Shown: in pieces, positions 1-7,390 of the stretch
Numbering within the stretch: position 1 is the first letter of the stretch
How the letters are laid out: every line of letters begins with the position of its first letter
From: JAVHQB01 sp049299915
GTDB taxonomy: Bacteria > Patescibacteriota > Minisyncoccia > UBA6257 > JAVHQB01
Length of the DNA: 9,023 nt
Direction: 5' to 3'
Assembly (NCBI GenBank): GCA_049299915.1
Contig: JBAQYG010000010.1
Span: 1-9,023 of the forward strand
Translations under genes and position numbers: made by a program
Notes under the pieces: generated by a model
What the model was told of the DNA's origin: nothing
Databases searched by the model: none
Seen by the model: only the letters and a program-made list of their open reading frames with translations

Positions 1-514
1 CCAACAAATTAGTTTCCCCTTCAAAAGCGGAAACTAGGGCTGCCAGAGCTTCTGGGTCTAGGCTAACATCTTTTTCTTTGGTCTGTTTTAACAGCCATTT
101 TTTGAAATCAATTCCTTTGAGCTTTTCAATATGTTTGACTATTCCTGATGCTTTAACAAAATGTCCCAGTGGGTTATCAATGTCTTTAGCTTTCAAATCT
201 CCTTCAATCCATATTAAATTTTTGGTCTTACTCTTAGCTATATCAGTTTTTTCCAAATACTCTTTTAATTTTTTTTGCTCAGTTTTCCCCCATTTATTGT
301 AGTTATTAGCAAAATCTTTAAGAATGACTAAACTAATATCAGAGAAAAGGGAGCTCGTTGAAAACGCTTCGATTAAGGCTTGGTCTGCTGAAGAATCGTC
401 TCCATCTAAAATATAATCCTCTATTTTAGAACCCTTGGGTGCTATTTTAAGGAAAAGCTCTGTATAAGTTTCTTTGACAAGATAAGTGTCTGCACCGTAA
501 AAAAGATATAACAT
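1..514 (-). CDS. holA: DNA polymerase III subunit delta, N-terminal part (cut by left edge)
   Basis: Delta is the clamp-loader subunit that opens the sliding clamp during DNA replication. The frame is open from an ATG at 514 to the window edge, giving 171 codons with no stop, about half of a typical delta protein of roughly 330-340 residues. The N-terminus reads MLYLFYGADTYLVKE, the usual HolA opening (a strand followed by a degenerate GxD in the AAA+-like domain I). Later come a loop ending in FSTSSLFSDISLVIL, the HolA 'S-LF-S--LVIL' block, a lysine-rich stretch, and LDPEALAALVSAFEGETNLL, matching the segment that leads into domain II. It lies 19 bases downstream of the mutM stop and is probably the distal gene of the minus-strand operon. 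No Shine-Dalgarno sequence precedes the ATG. Family assignment is confident; the C-terminal domain needed for full confirmation lies outside the window. Confidence 0.85.
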   Translation of the reverse strand, partial: MLYLFYGADTYLVKETYTELFLKIAPKGSKIEDYILDGDDSSADQALIEAFSTSSLFSDISLVILKDFANNYNKWGKTEQKKLKEYLEKTDIAKSKTKNLIWIEGDLKAKDIDNPLGHFVKASGIVKHIEKLKGIDFKKWLLKQTKEKDVSLDPEALAALVSAFEGETNLL

Positions 515-533
515 ATTTAACTTTTAAGTAGTG

Positions 534-1439
534 TTATTTTTGACAAAAAGGACAATAAACAGATGATCTCTGGCCTATTTTGATACCCACTAATTTGGTT
601 TGGCAACGAAAACATTTTTTACCCTTACGACCATAAACTTGTAAAAGGTTTTGATAAGACCCTTTTTCCCCATTGGCTTGTCTATAATCAGAAAAGGAAG
701 TGCCTTTGTTTAGAATGGCTAATTTTAAAGTCTTTCGAATAGCTATAATTAATTTTTGTGCTTCTTTCAAATTCAAAGATGATGATATTCTTAAGGGATT
801 TAAACGTGCTCTAAAAAGAGATTCATCAACATAAATATTTCCTAAACCAGCAGCTATATCCTGGTCTAAAAGAAAAAGTTTTAAATGTTTTTTACTAGCC
901 TTCAATTTATTAAGCAGTTCTCTATCAGTTAAGGGTTTATCCCACCAATCGGGACCCAATTTCTGGAGCCTACTTTTACTATAAAGTTCTTTACTTTTTA
1001 TCATTTCTATTCTGGCGAATTTCCTCATATCAGAAAGTGCTAGCATCTTGCCGCTCTTAAATTCTATAACAACATGGATAAATCTATTTGAAGGGTTCTG
1101 TAAAGCATCCCTAACTTCGGACCTCATTTTTTGACTACTAAGTACCCAAGTTGAATTGCCTTTTGTACTAATTCTACGCCAATAGCCTACTAAAAAGTGC
1201 CCACTCATTTTTTGATGTGCCAAAAGAGTAAGCTCGTTGGAGAAATTAAATAAAATATTTTTACCAACTCTCGTAACAGAAATAATTTTCTTTCCCTTAA
1301 GTTGTAATTGTATATTTTTACAAGAAGCTAACCCTCCTAAAATTTTTGGGGTATCTGTCCAGATTTTTGTAAAGGTTTCTCCTTTGATTGTTTTATGCAA
1401 ATATTTTACAATCGTATAAACTTCTGGCAATTCTGGCAT
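534..1439 (-). CDS. mutM: Formamidopyrimidine-DNA glycosylase (Fpg/MutM), base excision repair
   Basis: A bifunctional glycosylase/AP lyase that removes oxidised purines such as 8-oxoguanine. The start is fixed by MPELPEV, where processed Pro2 is the Schiff-base nucleophile and Glu3 and Glu6 are conserved. Lys60 fits the position of E. coli Lys57. The H2TH DNA-binding region includes DQDIAAGLGNIYVDE (193-206, with Asn201). The C-terminal zinc finger has Cys276, Cys279, Cys296 and Cys299, with Arg291 in the GQRSS loop that contacts the lesion strand; VYGRKG at 268-273 is typical of Fpg. At 301 residues it is about 30 longer than the E. coli enzyme, mostly through extra sequence around residues 85-118 before the strand NRFIHVVIEF. 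The start is 5 bases after the histidine kinase stop with no Shine-Dalgarno site, so translational coupling is likely. All key residues are present, so it should be active. Confidence 0.95.
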   Translation of the reverse strand: MPELPEVYTIVKYLHKTIKGETFTKIWTDTPKILGGLASCKNIQLQLKGKKIISVTRVGKNILFNFSNELTLLAHQKMSGHFLVGYWRRISTKGNSTWVLSSQKMRSEVRDALQNPSNRFIHVVIEFKSGKMLALSDMRKFARIEMIKSKELYSKSRLQKLGPDWWDKPLTDRELLNKLKASKKHLKLFLLDQDIAAGLGNIYVDESLFRARLNPLRISSSLNLKEAQKLIIAIRKTLKLAILNKGTSFSDYRQANGEKGSYQNLLQVYGRKGKKCFRCQTKLVGIKIGQRSSVYCPFCQK

Positions 1440-1444
1440 AAAAA

Positions 1445-2812
1445 TTAAGAATTAAAATCAGTTTGCGGTGGAATAAGATTTTCTTGTAATGGCAAGGTGA
1501 AGCTAACTGTAGACCCTCTACTTTCTACTGAATTAAAAGTTATTTTACCACCGTGATTATCAATAATATTCTTTGCGATATACAATCCTAGCCCAGTACC
1601 TTCTGTTTGATTTTTTAAAGCATTTTCTGCTCTGAAAAACTTGGTAAAGAGTTTGCTAATTTCTCTGTTAGGGATACCGATGCCAGTATCTTCTACCCTC
1701 ACTTCTACATACAAGTTATCGGGTGTCTTATTAATCTTAATTCTTACTTCGCCCTTCTCAACATTATATTTGATAGCGTTATCTACTAGGGTTTGAATTA
1801 CAGTTTCTATGCGTTTATTGTCAAAAACAAAGTTGCCAATGGGAGGATCTGGTTTGTAAAAAGAGAGGCGGATACCTCGTTTTTGAGCCGCTGGTTCTAA
1901 GGTATTCAAAACCGTAAGAATAGCTTCATTTAAATCATGACTTTTAAAATCGAATCCGAAACGACCTTCTTCTAGTTGCGCGATGTTTAAGACATTATTA
2001 ACTGTGATAGATAGGCTTCCTAAGGCAGTTTTCATTTGTTCTACCGTTGCTAATTGTTCTTTTGTCAGAGAACCAAATTCCTCTTTGAGTAGTAGATCCA
2101 CCGCCCAATTCAAACCAGTCAATGGTGTTCGAAGTTGATGAGCAGCGACGGTAATGAAATCTTTTTGAGTCCGTGCGATAGATTCTTCTTGGGTTTTATC
2201 TTTAATGATTTTAAGAAAACCCATTACTTCATGTTTGTCATTAAAAATTTGACTAGTAGTTATCTCTAGCGTCATTTCTTTCGGTTCTACTAATTTGATT
2301 ACCATTCGTTGAGGAAAAACTGAAGTTTGTTTACGAAGGACTACTGGCGCAAGAGAGGGAAACATTATTTTGGTAATTAGTTCGTATTCAGATTGAGTAT
2401 TCATTTCCGGAGTGACTCTCATTCCAGTTATTTTTTGATTACTCACGTTCAAAAGTCCCTCGGCAGCACTATTAATAAACAATATTCTAAAAGAGCTATC
2501 GTAAGCAACTACGGGATCGTTAATACTTAGAAGTATATTGCTAATTTGTTTTTGAGCTGTTTCTATCTTAAAATTCTTTAAAACAGCCGCTAGATTAGCC
2601 CACCAAACAAAAATTAAAAAAACAAATTCTAAACCGCTAACAAAATAATTTAAAGGTTCGGCTAGGTATAAAAAATTAAGAAATATTTGCACTCCTATCA
2701 TTAGAGTCAAAAAAATAACAGGCATGACGGCCCAGGAAGTAAGAATTGAAATCCATCGATTAGGAGCTGCCTTTTTCAATGGTTCTTTTTTACGTTTAGA
2801 AATAAATGGCAT
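1445..2812 (-). CDS. Membrane PAS-domain sensor histidine kinase (orphan)
   Basis: A 455-residue sensor kinase. A basic N-terminus (residues 6-19) is followed by two predicted membrane segments, about 22-50 and 57-80, with only a short loop between, so there is no extracellular sensor domain. A PAS-like domain follows (about 88-205; ILLSINDPVVAYD is a typical PAS start). The HisKA dimerisation domain carries the phospho-acceptor His225 in AAHQLRTPL. The ATPase domain has an N-box around Asn345 (TLVDNAIKYN), a G1 box with Asp375 (EDTGIGI), an F-box (LFTKFFRAE, 388-396) and a G2 box (EGTGLGL, 404-410), so catalysis looks intact. No response regulator lies in the window, so its partner is unknown. 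It sits between the exonuclease gene and mutM, which suggests co-transcription with DNA repair functions, but a repair-related signal is only inference. A good promoter lies directly upstream. Confidence 0.93.
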   Translation of the reverse strand: MPFISKRKKEPLKKAAPNRWISILTSWAVMPVIFLTLMIGVQIFLNFLYLAEPLNYFVSGLEFVFLIFVWWANLAAVLKNFKIETAQKQISNILLSINDPVVAYDSSFRILFINSAAEGLLNVSNQKITGMRVTPEMNTQSEYELITKIMFPSLAPVVLRKQTSVFPQRMVIKLVEPKEMTLEITTSQIFNDKHEVMGFLKIIKDKTQEESIARTQKDFITVAAHQLRTPLTGLNWAVDLLLKEEFGSLTKEQLATVEQMKTALGSLSITVNNVLNIAQLEEGRFGFDFKSHDLNEAILTVLNTLEPAAQKRGIRLSFYKPDPPIGNFVFDNKRIETVIQTLVDNAIKYNVEKGEVRIKINKTPDNLYVEVRVEDTGIGIPNREISKLFTKFFRAENALKNQTEGTGLGLYIAKNIIDNHGGKITFNSVESRGSTVSFTLPLQENLIPPQTDFNS

Positions 2813-2834
2813 AAAATAAGTTCTTCTACCTTCT

Positions 2835-2863
2835 ATTATAGCCTAAGAATCACCTTTTGCGAA
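2835..2863 (-). promoter_or_regulatory. Sigma70-type promoter for histidine kinase-mutM-holA
   Basis: On the minus strand a TTCGCA -35 box (2858-2863, 4 of 6 matches) and a perfect TATAAT -10 box (2835-2840) are separated by 17 bases. The predicted start is near 2828, giving a leader of about 15 nt before the kinase ATG at 2812. The -35 box abuts the stop codon of the exonuclease gene, so the 51-base gap seems to be kept for this promoter. It would allow kinase, mutM and holA to be transcribed apart from tsaE and the exonuclease. Confidence 0.6.
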
Positions 2864-3862
2864 CTAAAAAAGTGATGGTGGTAACTTTGGTAATTCTTTT
2901 GGTTTATTTTTAATAGTTAGCGATTCCGGTCTGTGATCTAAATCACCATTTTGGGCTTTTATAATGAGGCTACTGAAGCCAAGGTCTTTAAACAATGGTT
3001 GGAGAGCTTCATAATTAAAATCTTTAAAAATAACTTTAGAAAGATCGAATTCTATGGGAACTTGGTTATCTATAGTAACTAAACATTGGCTAAAATAAGC
3101 TTGTTCTCTTTGTTCTCTTAATCTATTAACTAGATTTCTATCTTTCACTGTAGAGAATGTTTTTTCTATTTCTCCGCTATCAATCGCCTCACAAATTTTT
3201 TCTAAGCTTGGATATTCGGTTAACAGTTTTAATGCCCCCTTTTCCCCTATACCCTTTACCCCTACTATATTGTCTGATTGATCTCCCCTTAAGCTTTTAT
3301 AATCGATGAGTTGGGATGGTGTTAATCCAAATCTTTCTTTTACCTTTATTGGATCATATAAAATTTCATTTTTAATTCCTTGGTGAAATGTGTAAACAGA
3401 AACTCTCTCATTTACCAGCTGCAGAGTATCCAGATCTCCGGTAACAATGATTACTTTCAATTCTTTATTGTCTTGAATGGCCAAATGGCTTACAGTACCA
3501 ATGATATCATCGGCTTCAAATCCAGCTTTCTCAAAATACTTTATACCAGCTTTTTGGAGAATTTCTTTTACCCGATCAATTTGTACATAAAAATCTGGTT
3601 CTTGCTTAACTCTCTTAGCCTTGTAATCTTCATATTTATCATGTCTAAAGGTTGGACCTGGCAAATCAAAAGCTGGTACTAAATAGGCGGGTGAAAATTG
3701 ATGAACTACTTTAAAAAGAATCCTAAAAAATCCATAAATAGCATTGGTAGGTTCGCCTTTGGGTGAGGTCAAGGGAGGAATGGCATGATAAGCTCTGTGT
3801 AAGAGTGCATAACTATCTATTAAAAGAAGTATTGGGGGATCTGTTTTGGAAATATTTTCCAT
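2864..3862 (-). CDS. Stand-alone 5'-3' exonuclease / flap endonuclease (PolA N-terminal domain only)
   Basis: Homologous to the 5'-nuclease domain of DNA polymerase I, which removes RNA primers and flaps during lagging-strand maturation and repair. The metal-binding acidic residues are all visible: Asp16 (LLIDSYALLHRAYHA), Asp66 (AFDLPGPTFR), Glu116, Asp118 and Asp119 (FEADD), Asp143 and Asp145 (TGDLDTLQLV), Asp194 and Asp197 (RGDQSDN). A helix-hairpin-helix DNA-binding motif follows (GVKGIGEKGA, 201-210). The protein ends at 332 residues, shortly after the PolA-like linker region around FNYEALQPLFKDLGF (282-296), and carries a lysine/proline-rich tail. The proofreading and polymerase domains of PolA (about 600 further residues) are absent, and the next gene begins 51 bases on, so this is a separate nuclease and not a frameshifted polA. 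The start is 10 bases after tsaE; an AAGGA element upstream is too far from the ATG for a normal ribosome site. Confidence 0.92.
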   Translation of the reverse strand: MENISKTDPPILLLIDSYALLHRAYHAIPPLTSPKGEPTNAIYGFFRILFKVVHQFSPAYLVPAFDLPGPTFRHDKYEDYKAKRVKQEPDFYVQIDRVKEILQKAGIKYFEKAGFEADDIIGTVSHLAIQDNKELKVIIVTGDLDTLQLVNERVSVYTFHQGIKNEILYDPIKVKERFGLTPSQLIDYKSLRGDQSDNIVGVKGIGEKGALKLLTEYPSLEKICEAIDSGEIEKTFSTVKDRNLVNRLREQREQAYFSQCLVTIDNQVPIEFDLSKVIFKDFNYEALQPLFKDLGFSSLIIKAQNGDLDHRPESLTIKNKPKELPKLPPSLF

Positions 3863-3872
3863 AGGATAAATA

Positions 3873-4328
3873 TTATTCCTTCTTTATAATAATACTCCTT
3901 TCTGTTTCAGACACGACCTTTAAAGATACTTGATAATCTGTTACTAATTGCTTTTTAAATTTATCTGCCCATTCTACTAGAATAATATTCCCCTTTTCCT
4001 TAATGAGATCTTTCCAGCCCAAGAGAATCAAGTCTGAAAATTCGTTAAAACGATATAAATCAAAGTGCCAAAAATTGGTAAAATGGCCTTTTTGAACCTT
4101 AAATTCTTTGGCTATAACAAAGGTAGGGCTAAGAATTTTTTCTTGGACACCAAAATAATGGGCCATTCCCTTTACTAATTCTGTTTTACCTGCCCCCAAA
4201 ACTCCGTTCAACCCAATAATAATGGCTCTTTTATTGTCTAATTCCTCCACTAATTCACCCAGCTTAGCGCCGATCTGTTTTGTTTCGTCTGGCGAATGGG
4301 TTACGAATGTGAAGGTTTTTCTTTCCAT
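3873..4328 (-). CDS. tsaE: tRNA threonylcarbamoyladenosine biosynthesis ATPase TsaE
   Basis: TsaE is the P-loop ATPase that works with TsaB and TsaD to make t6A at position 37 of ANN-decoding tRNAs. The 151-residue protein is of normal family length. The Walker A motif is GVLGAGKT (42-49). The family's SPTF follows at 67-70, then HFDLYR (88-93), and the Walker-B-like LVEWAD (117-122), a TsaE signature. It is the first gene of the leftward cluster, 10 bases ahead of the exonuclease. No tsaB, tsaC or tsaD is in the window. No Shine-Dalgarno site precedes the ATG; the likely promoter would give a leader of only a few bases. Confidence 0.95.
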   Translation of the reverse strand: MERKTFTFVTHSPDETKQIGAKLGELVEELDNKRAIIIGLNGVLGAGKTELVKGMAHYFGVQEKILSPTFVIAKEFKVQKGHFTNFWHFDLYRFNEFSDLILLGWKDLIKEKGNIILVEWADKFKKQLVTDYQVSLKVVSETERSIIIKKE

Positions 4329-4338
4329 AATTCATTAC

Positions 4339-4344
4339 AATATA
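4339..4344 (-). promoter_or_regulatory. Candidate -10 box for tsaE operon, near-leaderless
   Basis: The minus strand reads TATATT (5 of 6 matches to TATAAT), placing transcription start near 4332, about 4 nt before the tsaE ATG at 4328. The -35 region is weak: TTAGCC with an 18-base spacer, 3 of 6 matches. It is proposed because the region is only 85 bases long and must serve the whole leftward cluster. Confidence 0.35.
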
Positions 4345-4396
4345 TCAAAAACTTGCCACCTTGGCTAATAAAATCTTTTCGTATTAAGAGCGTTTG

Positions 4397-4405
4397 TGAT
4401 AAAAT
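4397..4405 (+). promoter_or_regulatory. Extended -10 promoter for the tandem pilB gene, leaderless
   Basis: The plus strand reads TGATAAAAT: a TGn extension followed by TAAAAT (4400-4405, 5 of 6 matches). No good -35 box is found at 16-18 bases, which is typical of extended -10 promoters. The predicted start at about 4412 is 2 bases before the ATG at 4414, so the mRNA would be essentially leaderless. No Shine-Dalgarno site is present. Confidence 0.45.
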
Positions 4406-4413
4406 AATTTCGT

Positions 4414-7353
4414 ATGATTAATCTTAGAAAACAAACTGATTTAAACGAATTGCATGATTTGGGAGAAGAGCGTTTGGCTAAGAGCGCTGCCCTTAAAATG
4501 CATTTACCTTATATTGATCTAGATCGTGTAAATATAAAATCAGAAAATGCTAGTCTCTTGGCAGAAAGTGAAGCGAAAACTAGCGGTCTTATTGTTTTCG
4601 ATAAAAAACAATCTGTTTTAAAATTAGCTACTACGGATCCCGATACTCAAGCTGCGAAAAACAGTTTGATAAAGCTCAAGGATCAAGGCTATGAAATAAT
4701 TCTCCACATCACTTCTAAAGAAAGTCTGGCGAAGGCGTTAACACGAACCTACGCACTCTATACTCCTCCAAAAATTAGTTTAGTGGGAAAAATTGATATT
4801 AGTGGAACTAAAAGTTTAGATTTAGAAGAACTCAAAAATACTATTCAAGGGGGTTTAGATCCATCACAAATAATGGCCCTTGTGATAAAAACAGCTGTTT
4901 TTCTGAATGCTTCCGACATTCATCTTGAATCTAATGAAGATCTACTAACTTTACGCTATCGTTTAGATGGTTTACTTTATGACGGAGGAACTTTAGAAAA
5001 AAGAGATGGACAAAAATTAGTCGATCGCTTTAAACTTCTATCCGGATTGAAACTAAATATCTTGGCCAAGTCTCAGGACGGACGTTTCACTATAATAGAT
5101 AATCAAAATACTTTAGAAGTTAGGGTTTCTGTCTTACCGGGGAATTATGGAGAAAATATTGTTATGCGTGTGCTTGACCCAGGAAAAATAGCTTTAAAAT
5201 TAGACGATTTAGGCTTTAGTAAATGGGAACTGGATAAAATTAGAAATATTTTTAGTGCTCCCAATGGATTAATTCTCACTACTGGCCCTACTGGTTCTGG
5301 TAAAACTACTACTTTATATGCAGCTCTCAAAGAAAAAATTGATCCTAGTTTAAAAATCATCTCCATAGAAGATCCTATTGAATATCATTTGAAAGGGGTT
5401 AATCAAACTCAAGTAGATAAAAGCAAAAACTATGGCTTTGCTACTGGGCTATCCACTATTTTAAGACAAGACCCAGAAATAATCCTTATCGGAGAAATTC
5501 GAGATAATGAAACGGCTGAAATTGCTGCTCAGGCTTCCTTAACAGGACATCTCGTCCTTTCTACTTTACATACCAATGAAGCCGCTGGTGCTGTTTCTCG
5601 TTTGTTGGAATTAGGAGTAAGCCCAAATGCAATTGCTTCCTCTTTGAAACTAGTAATTAGCCAACGACTAATTAGGAAATTGTGTCCTTACTGTAAAAAG
5701 GCTTATGATTTAGATGAACCTACTGCTCAAAAAATTAGAGAAAGTTTTTCTATACTATCACCGAATGCTCATGTAAGCTTACCTGAAAAATTACCCCAAT
5801 TCTATAAAGCTGCTGGCTGTGAGCATTGCCATAATTTAGGTTATATGGGACAAATCGGTCTTTTTGAAAATTTTATTATTTCTGAAGCTATTAATGAGGG
5901 TGTAAGAAAAAATAATAGTTTGGATTATTTAAGGCAATTAGCTATAGAAGATGGCATGGTTCCCTTATTCCACGACGGGGTTCTTAAAGCCCTAGAGGGA
6001 ATTACTAGTCTAGAAGAAGTGTATAGAGTCGCTGGAGATATCGATTACATCGAAGGGCTCTATGGATCTATCGTAAGTAGCGCTTTACGCCGTGGATTAT
6101 TTGTAGAACAAAGCCATTTAGACAAAATTAAAGCTATTCCCTATAAAGATTTGAATTTAACTGAAATTATTGCTGGATTAGAACCACTAGCTAAATTAAA
6201 TTATATTATTGCCGCAGCCATAGTAAGGCAAGCAACTGATATTAACTGCCAAATAGAAAAAGACTCAGCTAAAATTTATTTGCGTGAAGAAAGTGGTTTA
6301 ACTCTTCTTTGTGAGCTTAATAGTAGTGATTATTTCCGCTTAGTTTCTAGTATAAAATCAATTGCCGGTCTTCCCCTTAAAGAAGAAGGAACTATTTTAG
6401 AAGGTAGATTTAAAGTGAATTTGCCTGCGGAATTAACTGTAGACATTAGGGCTTCTATCATTCCTGGTGGCTATGGTCCCGTTGTGTCCCTTCGAATACT
6501 TAATAGTAATATTGGAATGCTCCAATTAGAAGAATTGGGCCTATTGCCAGAGCTTATACCTGCTTTAAGTGAAATTATTAAAAAACCTCAAGGACTTATC
6601 TTAACTGCTGGACCGACTTCTTCAGGAAAAACCACTACCTTGTTTGCTATGTTACAAAAAATCAAAAGGCCTGACATCAAAATTGTCACTATAGAAGATC
6701 CTATTGAATATCATTTAGAAGGCATCGTGCAAACCCAAGTTGACGAAGAAAAAGATTATACATTCAGTAAAGCTTTAAGAGGAATGATGCGTCAAAATCC
6801 TAATATTATTTTAATTGGAGAGATAAGAGACGCTGAAACAGCCAAAGTAGCCGTACAGGCATCTCTTACCGGTCATTTAGTATTTTCTACTGTGCACGCG
6901 TTAGACGCTAATGGTGCCATAGAAAGATTAATTAATTTTGGTGTATCTTCTCGTGATTTATCGGCTATCAAACTTATTGTAAGCCAAAGATTAGTAAAAC
7001 GTTTGTGCCCAAATTGTGCTCAAACTAACCAGCTTACAGTTGAGCAAACTTCTTTGGTAGATAAAAGTCTTCTTAAGTTTCCAGATAAATGGAAAACTAC
7101 GTTTGGGAGTCTTTTGGAAAAACCGTATTCTTCAAAAATCCCCATTGGCTGCTCCGACTGTGGTGGTGATGGTTATAAGGGTTTAACTGCTATATTTGAA
7201 TTAGCTTTCTTTGACGATTCTCTCTTAGAGCATTTAGGCTCACCTACACTAGTTAAAGAAATAGCAAAAAATACTATTTCCCTCAAGCAAGATGCGGCGC
7301 TTAAATTACTAAGAGGAATAATTGATTGGCAAAGTTTCGAAGAGTTAGAATAA
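4414..7353 (+). CDS. Tandem fusion of two GspE/PilB-type secretion/pilus assembly ATPases
   Basis: A cytoplasmic hexameric-ATPase family protein that powers type IV pilus or type II secretion assembly, here with two ATPase units in one 979-residue chain (typical PilB is about 560). Unit 1: an N-terminal MshEN/T2SSE_N-like domain (about 10-112), N2 domain with SDIH (167-170) and RLDG (183-186), Walker A GPTGSGKT (291-298), Walker B with Glu361, His386 in STLHT, and a zinc site Cys424/427/469/472. Unit 2 (about 590-979): no MshEN-like domain; TDIN (608-611) replaces SDIH and REES (624-627) stands where RLDG should be; Walker A GPTSSGKT (733-740), Glu803, His828 in STVHA, and zinc site Cys865/868/913/916. 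Blocks such as EDPIEYHL and QASLTGHLV occur in both, showing duplication. No pilT, pilC or pilin gene is adjacent, so PilB versus GspE cannot be settled. The frame is continuous. Confidence 0.93.
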   Translation: MINLRKQTDLNELHDLGEERLAKSAALKMHLPYIDLDRVNIKSENASLLAESEAKTSGLIVFDKKQSVLKLATTDPDTQAAKNSLIKLKDQGYEIILHITSKESLAKALTRTYALYTPPKISLVGKIDISGTKSLDLEELKNTIQGGLDPSQIMALVIKTAVFLNASDIHLESNEDLLTLRYRLDGLLYDGGTLEKRDGQKLVDRFKLLSGLKLNILAKSQDGRFTIIDNQNTLEVRVSVLPGNYGENIVMRVLDPGKIALKLDDLGFSKWELDKIRNIFSAPNGLILTTGPTGSGKTTTLYAALKEKIDPSLKIISIEDPIEYHLKGVNQTQVDKSKNYGFATGLSTILRQDPEIILIGEIRDNETAEIAAQASLTGHLVLSTLHTNEAAGAVSRLLELGVSPNAIASSLKLVISQRLIRKLCPYCKKAYDLDEPTAQKIRESFSILSPNAHVSLPEKLPQFYKAAGCEHCHNLGYMGQIGLFENFIISEAINEGVRKNNSLDYLRQLAIEDGMVPLFHDGVLKALEGITSLEEVYRVAGDIDYIEGLYGSIVSSALRRGLFVEQSHLDKIKAIPYKDLNLTEIIAGLEPLAKLNYIIAAAIVRQATDINCQIEKDSAKIYLREESGLTLLCELNSSDYFRLVSSIKSIAGLPLKEEGTILEGRFKVNLPAELTVDIRASIIPGGYGPVVSLRILNSNIGMLQLEELGLLPELIPALSEIIKKPQGLILTAGPTSSGKTTTLFAMLQKIKRPDIKIVTIEDPIEYHLEGIVQTQVDEEKDYTFSKALRGMMRQNPNIILIGEIRDAETAKVAVQASLTGHLVFSTVHALDANGAIERLINFGVSSRDLSAIKLIVSQRLVKRLCPNCAQTNQLTVEQTSLVDKSLLKFPDKWKTTFGSLLEKPYSSKIPIGCSDCGGDGYKGLTAIFELAFFDDSLLEHLGSPTLVKEIAKNTISLKQDAALKLLRGIIDWQSFEELE

Positions 7354-7362
7354 GACAAACAA

Positions 7363-7390
7363 AAAAACACCCTTTTAAAAGGGTGTTTTT
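7363..7390. terminator. Bidirectional rho-independent terminator shared by the pilB-like gene and the small RNA
   Basis: A perfect 14-base inverted repeat: ACACCC and GGGTGT form the core, flanked by A-runs on the left and T-runs on the right. On the plus strand it ends the tandem ATPase gene 10 bases after its stop. On the minus strand the same hairpin followed by T7 ends the small RNA that converges from the right. Confidence 0.9.

Noticed and set aside
78..302. Plus-strand open frame of 74 codons
   Set aside because: It is the antisense shadow of holA, whose protein is clearly recognisable.
2864..3862. Stand-alone exonuclease as the result of a frameshifted or split polA
   Set aside because: The 51 bases downstream hold a promoter and then the kinase start; no polymerase-like sequence is found in any frame nearby.
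4354..4364. Small dyad GCC-ACCTT-GGC in the divergent promoter region as an operator
   Set aside because: The arms are only 3 bases, which is expected by chance; no second copy is seen.
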